Source: Gluconacetobacter dulcium | GTDB taxonomy: Bacteria; Pseudomonadota; Alphaproteobacteria; Acetobacterales; Acetobacteraceae | Assembly: GCF_014174165.1 (NCBI RefSeq) | Contig: NZ_JABEQN010000015.1 | Span: 55,535 to 119,534 of the forward strand | Direction of reading: 5' to 3' | Length of the DNA: 64,000 nt | Shown: piece after piece, positions 1 through 8,948 of the stretch | Layout: each line of letters opens with the position of its first letter | How positions within the stretch are numbered: the stretch's first letter is position 1 | Made by a program: the position numbers and the translations under genes | Notes under the pieces: model-generated | What the model saw: the letters and a program-made list of their open reading frames with translations, nothing else | The model's database searches: none | What the model was told of the DNA's origin: nothing

Positions 1-1
1 C

Positions 2-619
2 GCGACGGTGGAACTGTTCGACATGGACCCCGCCCGTGTCACCCTGCGGGAGGACGCCTATTTTCGCGATCCACGGATCGAGGCGCAGGTGCGCGCGATG
101 ATCCTGTCGCGGCATTGGAGACAGCCGGCGGACAGGGTGGCCGTCACGCAGGCCGGAACCGAGCTGATGACCTATCTGCTGGCGCACATGACCGATCGCC
201 GGCCGGACATGCCGCGCCGGGGCGGGCTGTCGCAGGCGGCGTCCCGCCGGGTGCGGGCGCTGATCGACGCGCACATGGAACGGCCGCTCTGCCTGGACGA
301 CCTGGCGGGCGCGGCGGGGCTCAGCAGCTTTCATTTCGCGCGGGCGTTTCGCCAGACGCATGGCGAAACGCCGCATCAGTTCCTGACCCGCTTGCGGATC
401 GAACGCGCCCGGCAGTTGCTGCGCCGCGACTTACCGCTGGCGCGGATCGCCGAATTGTGCGGATTCAGCAGCCACAGCCACCTCACGGCCCGTTTCCGTG
501 CGCAGACCGGGCTGACACCCAGCGATTACCAACGCCATTGTGGCGTGCGGCCCGAACCGGGTTTCGGTGGCAATGCTCCGGGTGACCGGATGGTCAGCGG
601 GGCAGATCGGACCGGTTGA
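2..619 (+). CDS. AraC-family transcriptional regulator (5' partial)
   Basis: The C-terminal part of an AraC/XylS-type DNA-binding regulator; the reading frame is open to the left window edge, so the sensing domain is missing. Counted from the GTG at position 8, the double helix-turn-helix lies at about residues 78-178. It contains LDDLAGAAGLSSFHFARAF and a second helix ending in GLTPSDYQRH, the usual AraC signature. The last ~20 residues go beyond the normal family end and read into the 3' end of the convergent EAL-domain gene (26-bp overlap). The effector and targets cannot be inferred. Confidence 0.88.
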   Translation, partial: ATVELFDMDPARVTLREDAYFRDPRIEAQVRAMILSRHWRQPADRVAVTQAGTELMTYLLAHMTDRRPDMPRRGGLSQAASRRVRALIDAHMERPLCLDDLAGAAGLSSFHFARAFRQTHGETPHQFLTRLRIERARQLLRRDLPLARIAELCGFSSHSHLTARFRAQTGLTPSDYQRHCGVRPEPGFGGNAPGDRMVSGADRTG

Positions 620-2579
620 TCTTTTCGGCAAACGGGCCGATTTCTTCTGCCGGACAGGGGCGGCTGATCAGGAAGCCCTGGATTTCAGAACAATTGATGC
701 CCTTCAGGTAATCGAACTGTTCCTGCGTCTCGACCCCCTCGGCGGTGGCGACGACATTCAAACTTCCGCACAGGCCGGTAATCGCCCGGATGATTGCCGC
801 GCCATCCCCCTCCCCCCCATGAAGATCGTTGACGAAGCTGCGGTCGATCTTGATCCGCGTGAACGGCAGGCTGTGCAGGAAGCTGAGCGAGGAATAGCCG
901 GTTCCGAAATCGTCCAGCGCGATCTGTATTCCCTGCTCGCGCAGACGCTTCAGGACGCAGGCGGCCCTGGGCACGTCGTCGATCATCGCGGTTTCGGTAA
1001 TTTCCAGTTCCAGGCGCGAAGGCGGGCAGCCCGTACGTTGCAGGGCCGTTTCCACATTGTCGATCAGGCCATCGTGTCGGAACTGCGCCGCCGAGACGTT
1101 GACCGAGACCATGATATCATCCGGCCAGTCCTTCGCCTGCCGGCATGCCGTCTCCAGCGTCCAGGCGCCGATCTCGTGCATCAGGCCCATCCGCTCGGCA
1201 ACCGGGATGAAATCGCCTGGAGGAATCAGGCCCTGTTTCGGATGTCTCCAGCGGATCAGGGCTTCCACCCCGACGATGCGGCCACTGCGGACATTCAGGA
1301 ACGGCTGGTACAATAATATGAATTCGTCCCTGGCCAGCGCGTGATGCAGATCGCGCTCCAGATCCATACGCCGCTGGCGCAGGCTGTCGCGTTCGGGATC
1401 GTAGAAACAGATCCCGTCATCAATGCCACCCTTGGCACAATGAAGCGCGACATCGGCTTTGGACATCAGTGTGTCGCGATCGTCGCCATCGGTCGGAAAA
1501 CGCACCACCCCGATCGCGACGCCCACCGTCACTTCATGTTTGAGGACCGACAGGGGGCGGGAAAGGACGCTGCGCAGCATCCGGGCAAACCGGCGAATCG
1601 CCTGGTCACCCTGTTCGGAGTGCAGAATCAGCGCGAACTTGTTGCCCCGGATATGGGCGACGGTATCTCCGACCCCCACCGTGCGCCGCACCCGCAAGGC
1701 TGCGATCCGCAGCAATTCGTCACCTGCCGCGTGGCCCATCGAATCATTGATGCGCTTGAACCCGAACAGATCGAAATAGAGGACCGCGAACGATCCCGAT
1801 GCCCGTTCGCACAACGTGCCCAGTTGCAGTCGCAACCCCTGGAGGTTGGCCAAGCCGGTAAGGTCGTCATGCTGTTCGAGAAAACGTGTGCGATTTTCCA
1901 GCCGCCGCAGGTCGGTGACATCGCGGCACAGCAGCAGGAAGCGCCCATCCTGCAAGCTGATCCAGGAGAGGGCCAGCGTACGCCCGAACCGCAGGATTTC
2001 GGTCGACCAGCCTTTGGACAAGGCGGGCCGGGCAGTCTCTTCCGTGGTCCATTCCGTTCGGGTCAACGCGGCGAGAATCGTTCGGGCGGCGGCGCCAGGA
2101 TTCAACCCATCCTCTACCCGACCGATCAGGGCATCGAAGCGCATATTATAATGCAACAGGCCCTCATCGGCGCCGAACAGGGCGATGCCGTCGGGCAGCG
2201 CGTCCAACGCCCCGTGCAGTTCTGTACTCCCCTGCCTTGCCGCGTCCGGATCATCCTGCGCGATCGCGACGGTCACCGGCACATCGATATCCGCCCGCTT
2301 GCCGGACAGGGCGTGGCGGCGGACGCGAACACACAGATGCACCCCGTCCTGACGGACGAATACCCCCACATGCCCGTCCGGCGCGTGGGTAGCGGCTGCC
2401 GAAGCGGGAGGAGAAACAAGGAACAGGCCGGAAAAGGGGCTGCCGACCACATCATCGGCAGTATGCCCGGTCAGCCGCTCGGCTTCCCGGCTCCAGGACG
2501 TGACGCGCTCCGCCGGATCGAGAAGGCAGACGAAATGTTCAGACACGCGCGCGCATTCCGTAACCCGGAACCGCACCAT
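594..2579 (-). CDS. PAS/degenerate GGDEF/EAL cyclic-di-GMP phosphodiesterase
   Basis: A 661-residue cytoplasmic signalling protein with no membrane segment. PAS-like regions cover about residues 15-110 and 120-230, a GGDEF-family domain about 235-400, and an EAL domain about 410-655. The cyclase signature reads RGNKF at 311-315 instead of GGDEF, so diguanylate cyclase activity is very unlikely. The EAL domain keeps EALIRW (439), NVSAAQF, ELEITET, DDFGTGYSS and AEGVET, so c-di-GMP hydrolysis is expected. By family precedent the degenerate GGDEF may be a GTP sensor, but that is inference. The gene stands alone and converges with the upstream AraC gene. Confidence 0.93.
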   Translation of the reverse strand: MVRFRVTECARVSEHFVCLLDPAERVTSWSREAERLTGHTADDVVGSPFSGLFLVSPPASAAATHAPDGHVGVFVRQDGVHLCVRVRRHALSGKRADIDVPVTVAIAQDDPDAARQGSTELHGALDALPDGIALFGADEGLLHYNMRFDALIGRVEDGLNPGAAARTILAALTRTEWTTEETARPALSKGWSTEILRFGRTLALSWISLQDGRFLLLCRDVTDLRRLENRTRFLEQHDDLTGLANLQGLRLQLGTLCERASGSFAVLYFDLFGFKRINDSMGHAAGDELLRIAALRVRRTVGVGDTVAHIRGNKFALILHSEQGDQAIRRFARMLRSVLSRPLSVLKHEVTVGVAIGVVRFPTDGDDRDTLMSKADVALHCAKGGIDDGICFYDPERDSLRQRRMDLERDLHHALARDEFILLYQPFLNVRSGRIVGVEALIRWRHPKQGLIPPGDFIPVAERMGLMHEIGAWTLETACRQAKDWPDDIMVSVNVSAAQFRHDGLIDNVETALQRTGCPPSRLELEITETAMIDDVPRAACVLKRLREQGIQIALDDFGTGYSSLSFLHSLPFTRIKIDRSFVNDLHGGEGDGAAIIRAITGLCGSLNVVATAEGVETQEQFDYLKGINCSEIQGFLISRPCPAEEIGPFAEKINRSDLPR

Positions 2580-2750
2580 GACGGCCGGCCATCCAATTCA
2601 GATCTCTGTCAAAAAACAAGGAAAAACCCAAATCGTCTATGCATGCCTCAATGCCTTCCGCACCATGTCGCGGCAATAGAGCCCAGGAAATGACACCAAA
2701 AAAGAATTAAGAAAATATACCCTCGACCGCTCGATCCGCGGGGAACGCGA

Positions 2751-3632
2751 TCAATCTCCAAATACGACCGTCTTGCTGCCATTCAGGATCACCCGGTCGT
2801 CCAGATGGCAGCGCACGGCGCGCGAGAGAACGCGCCGTTCGATATCACGCCCCTTACGCACCAGATCGTCAGGCGTGTCGCTGTGGCTGACACGTTCGAC
2901 ATCCTGCTCGATGATCGGTCCTTCATCGAGATCCGCCGTTACATAATGCGCCGTGGCGCCGATCAGCTTCACCCCGCGTGCGTGGGCCTGATGGTAAGGA
3001 CGCGCGCCCTTGAAGCCCGGCAGGAAGGAATGATGGATATTGATGCACTGGCCCGACAGCCGCGCGGACAGGGAATCCGACAGCACCTGCATGTAGCGGG
3101 CCAGCACGACCAGTTCGGCATTGGTCCGCTGCACCAGGCCCCACAATTCTTCTTCCTGTTCCGCCTTGTTGTCGCGCGTGACCGGCAGGTAGTGGAAGGG
3201 AATGCCCCCCATGTCGATATGGGCGTAGGTCTCGCGCGGGTGATTCGCGACGATCGCGGTCGGGATCATCGGCAGTTCACCGATTCGCCAGCGATAGAGC
3301 AGGTCGACCAGGCAGTGGTCGAATTTCGAGACCATCAGCAGGACCCGGCGGCGCACCGCGCGGTCATGCAGCGTCCAGTTCATGCGGAAGCGCGACGCCA
3401 CGGCATCGAGCCGCGCCCGCAGCCATTGGGTCCGCTCGGCATCGGCCGAGCCGGTGAAGACGACGCGCATGAAGAACACGCCGCTTTCCGTATCGTCGAA
3501 CTGCTGGGCCTCGATGATATTGCCATCGGCTTCGTACAGGGTCGTGGCGATCGCCGCCACGATGCCCGGCCGGTTGGGGCAGGACAGAGTGAGTGTCCAG
3601 GTTGTCGGCCCCTGCGCCCCGTGATCAGTCAT
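2751..3632 (-). CDS. purU: Formyltetrahydrofolate deformylase
   Basis: Hydrolyses 10-formyl-tetrahydrofolate to formate and tetrahydrofolate, balancing one-carbon pools and supplying formate. An N-terminal ACT domain (about residues 10-90, [20 protein letters not shown]) is followed by a formyltransferase-like catalytic domain. That domain carries the conserved [20 protein letters not shown] and the catalytic aspartate in [16 protein letters not shown]. Length (293 aa) is normal. I chose the ATG at 3632; an in-frame TTG three codons upstream is possible but has no better ribosome site. It is a single gene; the short 87-codon ORF lies upstream on the same strand. Confidence 0.96.
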   Translation of the reverse strand: MTDHGAQGPTTWTLTLSCPNRPGIVAAIATTLYEADGNIIEAQQFDDTESGVFFMRVVFTGSADAERTQWLRARLDAVASRFRMNWTLHDRAVRRRVLLMVSKFDHCLVDLLYRWRIGELPMIPTAIVANHPRETYAHIDMGGIPFHYLPVTRDNKAEQEEELWGLVQRTNAELVVLARYMQVLSDSLSARLSGQCINIHHSFLPGFKGARPYHQAHARGVKLIGATAHYVTADLDEGPIIEQDVERVSHSDTPDDLVRKGRDIERRVLSRAVRCHLDDRVILNGSKTVVFGD

Positions 3633-3701
3633 GCCGGACAATCCACCAACAGAAGCTCCTGAAAACGCACGCCCGATACCATAGGGGTCGCCTCCGGGAA
3701 C

Positions 3702-3965
3702 TCAAGCCCCCCGGTTGCGTTCCGCCGGCGGCCGCACGGCCCGCCATGCGGCTTCCAGCGCATCGGCGATCGTATCGAACGGCGCGCTCCATCGATCTGC
3801 CGGGCAATCGCCGCTCCCCGCCTCGCCGATCGCGGCCCGCCAGCGCGGGGCCTGCGCAACATCCGGCGCGCGTTCGATCCGCACGACGCGGTCCTCGGGG
3901 ATGCGCGACAGCAGGCGGGCCAGGCGGCGCTCCGGCGTCATGGGCGTTGCGTAATTATGAGACAT
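3702..3965 (-). CDS. Small hypothetical protein (87 aa)
   Basis: I do not recognise the family. The frame extends to 4052, but the ATG at 3965 is preceded by a good ribosome site (GGGAGAA, 6 bases away), giving an 87-residue soluble protein starting MSHNYATPMTPERRLARLL. It is rich in Arg and Ala with a C-terminal WSAPFDTIADALEAAWRAV helix, and has no signal peptide or membrane segment. It sits just upstream of purU on the same strand with a 69-bp gap, so co-transcription is possible. Confidence 0.55.
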   Translation of the reverse strand: MSHNYATPMTPERRLARLLSRIPEDRVVRIERAPDVAQAPRWRAAIGEAGSGDCPADRWSAPFDTIADALEAAWRAVRPPAERNRGA

Positions 3966-4122
3966 CGGCCGTTCTCCCGACAGTGAAGCTGGGCCGTCTG
4001 GCGGCATCGGGCAAGTGGTTTCGGTTGCATCGGAAGCCCCGAGCGGTTTCAACAGTGGAACGCCCCCGGACCCTTCGTCCGCCCGCCGTCCCCCGTAGCA
4101 GCACCATATATAAGGAGCCCCC

Positions 4123-4611
4123 GTGTCCCCTTTCCCCGGCTTTCTGCCCGACGAACCGATCGACAGTGTCGCTCACCTGATCCAGACCGCGCTGACGCCA
4201 ATCTTCATGCTGTCGGGGATCGGCACGCTGCTGAACCTGTTCAACACCCGGCTGGCACGGGTATCGGACCATATCGAGAAATCCAACGACGCGCTGGCAA
4301 CGACCAAGGCCCCGACGGAGCGCCGCCATCTGCGCCAGCATATCCGGCACCTGCACCGGCGCACCCTGTTGCTCGATGCATCGATCCTGCTGGCCGCCGT
4401 CGGCGGAGCGGCCACCTGCGGCGCGGCCTTCGTGCTGTTTCTGGGTAGCCTGCGCGATTCCTCGGTGGCGTCATGGCTGGTGGTGATGTTCGGCATGGCC
4501 CTGATCTGCACAGTGGCCGCGCTGGCCGCGTTTCTGTGTGACAGCCTGGCCGCATGGCATGGTCTGCGCATGACCACATCCTGGGCACGGTCCACCCACC
4601 CGAAAGACTGA
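4123..4611 (+). CDS. DUF2721 family membrane protein
   Basis: A 162-residue integral membrane protein of unknown function. Family-typical sequence begins at residue 17 (HLIQTALTPIFMLSGIGTLL followed by NLFNTRLARVSDHIE). There is one hydrophobic segment at about 22-42 and two near 83-105 and 112-140, separated by a charged, Arg/His-rich loop. The GTG start is supported by AAGGAG seven bases upstream. It is monocistronic and lies divergently from the small ORF ending at 3965. A hairpin-rich gap follows. Confidence 0.85.
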   Translation: MSPFPGFLPDEPIDSVAHLIQTALTPIFMLSGIGTLLNLFNTRLARVSDHIEKSNDALATTKAPTERRHLRQHIRHLHRRTLLLDASILLAAVGGAATCGAAFVLFLGSLRDSSVASWLVVMFGMALICTVAALAAFLCDSLAAWHGLRMTTSWARSTHPKD

Positions 4612-4931
4612 GCGATCGGCCGGCAGGGGCCGGATTTCTTCATTAAAAATGTGACAGGCCATAAAATGGGCAATATGCCTATTTTATGCGCTTTCCTGTT
4701 GAGTCCAGTCGTCGGTCGCCCGTGTTCCGCACAAAAATTCGCCAGAAATGGTCCGATTCGTTTTTCTGACTCCGGACAATAAACAGGACGCTGTTTACGA
4801 AGTGAACAGACTATTCATCCGATGGTTACTATGCGTTTTTTAACCATCAGGTCTCATGTTCTTTTGTATTGCGAGAGACCCGATTTCGGTGTTGGTTCCG
4901 CACCCAACACCAACCCATAGGATTTCGGATA
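4612..4931 (+). other. AT-rich gap with four stem-loops (possible structured leader or small RNA)
   Basis: No protein gene is convincing here. The stretch is noticeably AT-richer than its surroundings and contains four hairpins. 4660-4688 has 12-bp arms CATAAAATGGGC/GCCTATTTTATG with one G-T wobble. 4791-4809 has arms CTGTTTAC/GTGAACAG. 4821-4848 has GATGGTT/AACCATC. 4888-4911 has a perfect 8-bp GGTGTTGG/CCAACACC stem. The last hairpin ends 20 bases before the start of a 43-codon hydrophobic ORF. The first could terminate the DUF2721 gene, though there is no U-run. Confidence 0.4.
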
Positions 4932-5063
4932 ATGTTTATTCAGGAAATTGGCAATCTCGTCGCCAGTTCGATGAACGTCGCGTCGTTCCTCCCGCTCGTC
5001 GCATTTCTGCCGATCGTTGCCGCGCTGATGCTGGCCACTGCCGTCGCCGACCGCATCGCCTGA
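4932..5063 (+). CDS. Putative small hydrophobic protein (43 aa)
   Basis: ATG at 4932 opens a 43-residue peptide with a single long hydrophobic segment (SFLPLVAFLPIVAALMLATA). A weak AGGA lies about 12 bases upstream. The frame can be extended upstream to 4869, but that part is not hydrophobic and overlaps a hairpin. The combination of structured upstream DNA and a one-helix membrane peptide resembles regulated small-protein loci, but I do not recognise it. The following 5064-5307 stretch shows nothing I can assign. Confidence 0.35.
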   Translation: MFIQEIGNLVASSMNVASFLPLVAFLPIVAALMLATAVADRIA

Positions 5064-5307
5064 TGCGGCGGCCATGGCGGCCGGTCTGTGTGACCTGCAC
5101 CATGGCCTGCCTGCCTGACGGCGGGCATAAGGTCCGGCCTGAGTCGGATCCGGATGGTTTTCCATCCGCCCGGCGTGCTGTTTCCGCGCCGAGCCTCGCC
5201 CTGCCCTGGATGACCGGCCCGGACTGATCCGGCTGGCTCTGTCCTGGGGGCGGGCCTATCTTTGACCGAGACTTTCCCTATGCCCCGGCCTGCTCGGGCC
5301 GTCGTTG

Positions 5308-6276
5308 TTACGGCGCGCTGTCGGTCGGGTCGATCGCGTAGGCGGAGAGGTCCAGCGTGCGGTGCATCACGCCCTGGGCGCGCAGGAAATCCATGAAAAC
5401 GCGATAACGCCGGCCGTTGAGCAGCGCCGGCTGCTTGCAGACGCGCGGCAAGGTCGCGGTCCAGGCGGCGCGGTTCAGCGGCGTGTCGAGTTCCGGGTGG
5501 TCGTGCACCGCCTGGTCCAGAATCGCGTCCGGGTGGTTCAGCAGGGCGTTGGTGCCTTCTTCCAGCGCCTGCATGAAGCGGACGATCTTCGCATCGCGGG
5601 CATGGTCGCGCGGGGCGAGAAAGATCAGTTCGTCATTCAGCGGAACGCCATGTTCCTCGGGGTAGAACGCCACCGGGTCGAACCCCTTCTGTCGGAGGTC
5701 GATCAGTTCGTAGGTCCGGGTCGCGCCGATCACCGCATCGACCGAATGCGACATTAGGGCCTGTTCGAGCTGGAAATTGACGTTTACCTGCCGCACGTCG
5801 GACAGCGACAGGCCGACCGACCCCAGCATCGCCGCCAGCACCGCGTCATCGACGCCGGCCATCGAGATGCCGATTGTCTTGCCTTTCAGGTCCTTCAGGG
5901 ATTTGAGGCCCGGTGCCGCGATCAGCGTATCCAATGGCGTGTCGATCATCGTGCCGACCCGGACCAGCGGAATGCCCTGGTCGGCGAGCATGCCGAGCTG
6001 GGTCTCGTAGGACACCGCCAGATCGGCCTGCCCCGCCGCCACCAGCCGCGCCGGCGATCCGGGGTCGGACGGTGCGATCAGGCGCACCTGCAACCCGTGA
6101 CGGCGAAAGGCGCCGCTGTAATCCGCCGCCAGCAGGGCCGCGTGATCGGCGTTCAGGAACCAGTCGAGGATCACCGTGACCGTTTCGGGCGCGTCGGCTC
6201 GTGCCGTCGGGAGGCCGAGGAACACACACGACAATATTAGCAGCAATATTAGCAGCAGGCGACGCAGGGTGATCAT
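5308..6276 (-). CDS. ABC transporter substrate-binding protein, NMT1/THI5-like
   Basis: A periplasmic binding protein of the NMT1/ThiY type (322 aa), the family that binds pyrimidine precursors of thiamine and some sulfonates. An N-terminal signal peptide (LLLILLLILSCVFLGLPTARA) is followed by the family hallmark VTVILDWFLNADHAALLAA at about residue 33. LKDLKGKTIGISMAG is also typical. No permease or ATPase gene is adjacent, so it must work with transporter parts encoded elsewhere or serve another role. No TPP riboswitch is seen upstream; a family I repeat occupies that space. The substrate is inferred from family only. Confidence 0.85.
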   Translation of the reverse strand: MITLRRLLLILLLILSCVFLGLPTARADAPETVTVILDWFLNADHAALLAADYSGAFRRHGLQVRLIAPSDPGSPARLVAAGQADLAVSYETQLGMLADQGIPLVRVGTMIDTPLDTLIAAPGLKSLKDLKGKTIGISMAGVDDAVLAAMLGSVGLSLSDVRQVNVNFQLEQALMSHSVDAVIGATRTYELIDLRQKGFDPVAFYPEEHGVPLNDELIFLAPRDHARDAKIVRFMQALEEGTNALLNHPDAILDQAVHDHPELDTPLNRAAWTATLPRVCKQPALLNGRRYRVFMDFLRAQGVMHRTLDLSAYAIDPTDSAP

Positions 6277-6290
6277 GGGGGCTCTCTCTT

Positions 6291-6411
6291 CTTCTTTTTC
6301 TGAAGAAAAAGAAGCAAAAAGACTTTTATCCGTTCAGGGACATCGTATGCCCCAGGCACAAGGCTCCTGAACGAATCAAAGTTTTTTGGTTCTTTTTTTT
6401 CAAAAAAGAAC
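6291..6411 (-). repeat. Family I three-hairpin intergenic repeat, copy a
   Basis: A complete copy, hairpin B to hairpin A on the plus strand. Hairpin B (6291-6314) has arms CTTCTTTTTC/GAAAAAGAAG, the centre carries CGTTCAGG/CCTGAACG arms around 6343-6374, and hairpin A (6389-6411) has arms GTTCTTTTTT/AAAAAAGAAC. It lies ten bases downstream of the arnT-like stop codon and just upstream of the binding-protein start. Confidence 0.9.
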
Positions 6412-6420
6412 GACCTTCCG

Positions 6421-8079
6421 TTACGGCGGTGTCGGACCGAACAGGCCGATATCAAGATGCTTGCCGGTCGAATAATTCAACCCCGAGACCCGGCCGAACT
6501 CGATCACATCCAGCCCATCGGCATGAAGACGGTCGCGGAACGCCGGCTCGTCCTTTCGGTCCACCAGCGCCAGGCCGCAGGCCCGGTTGTCGCGCAGCAC
6601 GTCTGCCGCATCCTTCGGGCCGACCAGAACCGTATTCTGCCCTACGAGGAAGACCAGGCTGGGCTCGGAGAAGGAGGGCGAGACGACCACGGTATCGGGG
6701 CATGGCCGGTAATCATCGACCAGCGCCGCCAGGCGGGGGCTGAGCCAGATCGTCTTCAGGGCCGGCACCACCGTCAGGAACAGGCCGACATGAATGATGA
6801 TCGCGGCGGCGATGGCGGACATCGCCGCGTGCAGTATCTGGCGGCGGACCAGAAGCCGGGTGGCGATGACCAGCAGCGGTAGCGCGCCGAGGGGTATCAG
6901 CAGGGACGCCGGCACGATTTCATGTTCCAGCCACCACAGCAGCACCGGGCCGGCGACGGACAGGACGAGGCCGACCACCAGCCATAATGCGCCATATAGC
7001 GCCAGCCCCGCGCGAGCCGCGCGCGAGGCGGGCCAGCGCCAGCGGTCGGGCGTGGTCATGATCGCCGCCGCCGCCAGCAGGGCGATGGCCGGGTAGGTCG
7101 GCAGGACGTAATGCGGCAGCTTGGTTGCGATCGCCTCGAACACCAGCCAGTGCGGCACGATCCAGCACAGCAGGAAGCGCACGGGCGGCGTGTGGCGCTG
7201 GGCCCAGACGAAGGGCAGCGCCAGCGCCGCGAACAGCGACCCGGGCCAGAAGGCCAGCGCGAAGGCCGCCAGGTGATAACCCGGCGGCAGGCCGTGCGCC
7301 TGCTGCCCGCTGGCGACCTTGCCGAGGAAATTGGTGCCGACGGCGCGCGAGAAGAAATCGCCGTGGCTGACCACGCCGATCGCGATGCACCAGGGCAGGA
7401 CGATTGCCAGCATCACCAGCCATCCCCATGCCGGCCGCAATCGGCGCCACCAGTCGATGCGCCGTTCCACCAGTGCCAGGGCCAGCGGGGTGCCGAAGCC
7501 GGGGATCAGGACCACCGGGCCCTTCAGCATCAGGCCCGCCCCCAGCGCCACCCAATAGAGCAGGGCCGCCGAAACGGGCGTGGGTTGCCCCTTTACACGG
7601 TCCAGATAGGCGCGCAGCAGACCGGTTTCGGCCAGCAGGACCGTGAGCAGCAGGGTGCTGTCGATGGTGGCCATGCGGCCTTCGGCCGTCATCAGCACCG
7701 ATACCGCCAGCAGGGCCGCCGCCAGCAGCCCGCTGGCGGGGCCGAACAATGTGGCGCCGATCCAGGCCGTCAGCACCACCGAAGCCGTGGCCGCCAGCAG
7801 CGAGGGAATCCGGTAGGGCCAGACCGCCCGGCGGTCCAGCGTACCGGTGGCGGCCACCGATGCGGCCTCCAGCCAGTAGATTCCGGCCGGTTGCAGATAG
7901 CGCGGCTTGTCCTGGAAACGGACATCGATGAAATCGCCGCTGCGCAGCATCTGTGCGCTGGCTTCCATATAGCGGGGTTCATCGCGATCCAGCGGCGGCA
8001 GGCTGGCCCGCCCCGGAAGCAGAAGCATGAAGGTGCCCAGCGCGAGCAGAAGATAATGACGCACGGTCAGCCGTGTCAT
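6421..8079 (-). CDS. ArnT-like glycosyltransferase (GT83/PMT family membrane protein)
   Basis: A 552-residue polytopic inner-membrane glycosyltransferase that uses a polyprenyl-phosphate sugar donor. The first periplasmic loop has the acidic motif DRDEPRYMEASAQMLRSGDF and DKPRYLQPAGIYWLEA, matching ArnT/dolichyl-P-mannosyltransferases. About ten hydrophobic segments follow, and there is a short soluble C-terminal domain. ATG 8079 was chosen because GAGGAGA lies eight bases upstream; an upstream extension to 8145 lacks support. It lies about 100 bp downstream of a family 2 transferase that probably makes its donor. The acceptor (lipid A, hopanoid or other) is unknown. Confidence 0.88.
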   Translation of the reverse strand: MTRLTVRHYLLLALGTFMLLLPGRASLPPLDRDEPRYMEASAQMLRSGDFIDVRFQDKPRYLQPAGIYWLEAASVAATGTLDRRAVWPYRIPSLLAATASVVLTAWIGATLFGPASGLLAAALLAVSVLMTAEGRMATIDSTLLLTVLLAETGLLRAYLDRVKGQPTPVSAALLYWVALGAGLMLKGPVVLIPGFGTPLALALVERRIDWWRRLRPAWGWLVMLAIVLPWCIAIGVVSHGDFFSRAVGTNFLGKVASGQQAHGLPPGYHLAAFALAFWPGSLFAALALPFVWAQRHTPPVRFLLCWIVPHWLVFEAIATKLPHYVLPTYPAIALLAAAAIMTTPDRWRWPASRAARAGLALYGALWLVVGLVLSVAGPVLLWWLEHEIVPASLLIPLGALPLLVIATRLLVRRQILHAAMSAIAAAIIIHVGLFLTVVPALKTIWLSPRLAALVDDYRPCPDTVVVSPSFSEPSLVFLVGQNTVLVGPKDAADVLRDNRACGLALVDRKDEPAFRDRLHADGLDVIEFGRVSGLNYSTGKHLDIGLFGPTPP

Positions 8080-8178
8080 CCGGCACGTCTCCTCGGGAAG
8101 GATCGGGATGGGGGCTGTCGGTTCGAGCGCGCCGAACCGGCCCATCAGGCCGCCAGCGGCGGCATTTGCAACAGGCTC

Positions 8179-8886
8179 TTAGCGTTCCGTGACCCGACGC
8201 GGCAACCGCGTGCGGTTGATCAGCCATATCACGCCGAGCAGATCCCGGAACCCGACCAGCGCACGATTGAAATTGGTGTATTTGGACGATCCGTGCAGCC
8301 GGTTGCGGTGTCGGACCGGCTGGCAGAGCAACGGCGTGCCATAATGGCCGAACAGCGCCGGCAGAAAGCGATGCACGCCTTCGAATTGCGGCAGGCGCAG
8401 GAAATCCGCCCGTCTGAACAGTTTCAGCGGCGCGCCGGTATCCGGGCATCCGTCCCGCAACAGGCGCCGACGGAGACCATTGGCGAACCGGGTTGCCAGA
8501 CGCCGCGACAGGGTGTCCTGCCGACGCAGCCGGACGCCGACGACCAGCGGTGCCGGCCCCTGGGCCTTCTGCGCCAGCTCGAACATCCGGACGATTTCCA
8601 TGGGATCATCCTGCCCGTCACCATCGAGGGTGGCGATCCACTGGCCGCGCGCAGCCTCGACCCCGGTGCGTACGGCGGCGGATTTGCCGAGCCGGCGGTC
8701 GTGACTGAGGATGCGCAGATCGGGAAGGATGCCGTCGGTCCTGGCCGCGACCAGGGCCTCGACGGTGCCGTCGGTACTGCCGTCATCGACGAAGATGATT
8801 TCGCACGGCGGCAGCGCGCGGGCGGCCTCGGCCAGTTCGGCGCAGACCGGGCGGATATTCTCCGCCTCGTTCAGAACCGCCGCCAC
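8179..8886 (-). CDS. Family 2 glycosyltransferase, polyprenyl-phosphate type (start uncertain)
   Basis: A GT-A fold transferase resembling dolichyl-phosphate-mannose synthase or ArnC without the C-terminal membrane helices. VDDGSTDGT, LDGDGQDDP and the GSSKYTNFNRALVG region are conserved. It probably loads a sugar onto undecaprenyl phosphate for the adjacent ArnT-like enzyme. The GTG at 8886 cuts into the family's first strand; the codons immediately upstream encode SEPVLSI, as expected for the true N terminus. No ATG, GTG or TTG is visible in that frame before the atpF stop, so the start may be non-canonical or lie inside atpF. Confidence 0.87.
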   Translation of the reverse strand: MAAVLNEAENIRPVCAELAEAARALPPCEIIFVDDGSTDGTVEALVAARTDGILPDLRILSHDRRLGKSAAVRTGVEAARGQWIATLDGDGQDDPMEIVRMFELAQKAQGPAPLVVGVRLRRQDTLSRRLATRFANGLRRRLLRDGCPDTGAPLKLFRRADFLRLPQFEGVHRFLPALFGHYGTPLLCQPVRHRNRLHGSSKYTNFNRALVGFRDLLGVIWLINRTRLPRRVTER

Positions 8887-8948
8887 AATGGACAGGACCG
8901 GTTCGGAACGATCGGAAGTGGCGAGCGGGGCCAGTAACCCGGTTCCGC

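Noticed and set aside
540..1316. Long plus-strand ORF (258 codons) opposite the EAL gene
   Set aside because: It is antisense to a clearly conserved EAL coding sequence and resembles no family; high GC gives many such shadows.
4856..5227. 123-codon ORF overlapping the mini-ORF
   Set aside because: Arg/Pro/Cys-rich composition typical of a shadow frame and it runs through hairpin 4; the 43-codon hydrophobic frame is more plausible.
6277..6420. Riboswitch upstream of the ThiY-like gene
   Set aside because: No TPP-type conserved blocks are present; the space is filled by a family I repeat.
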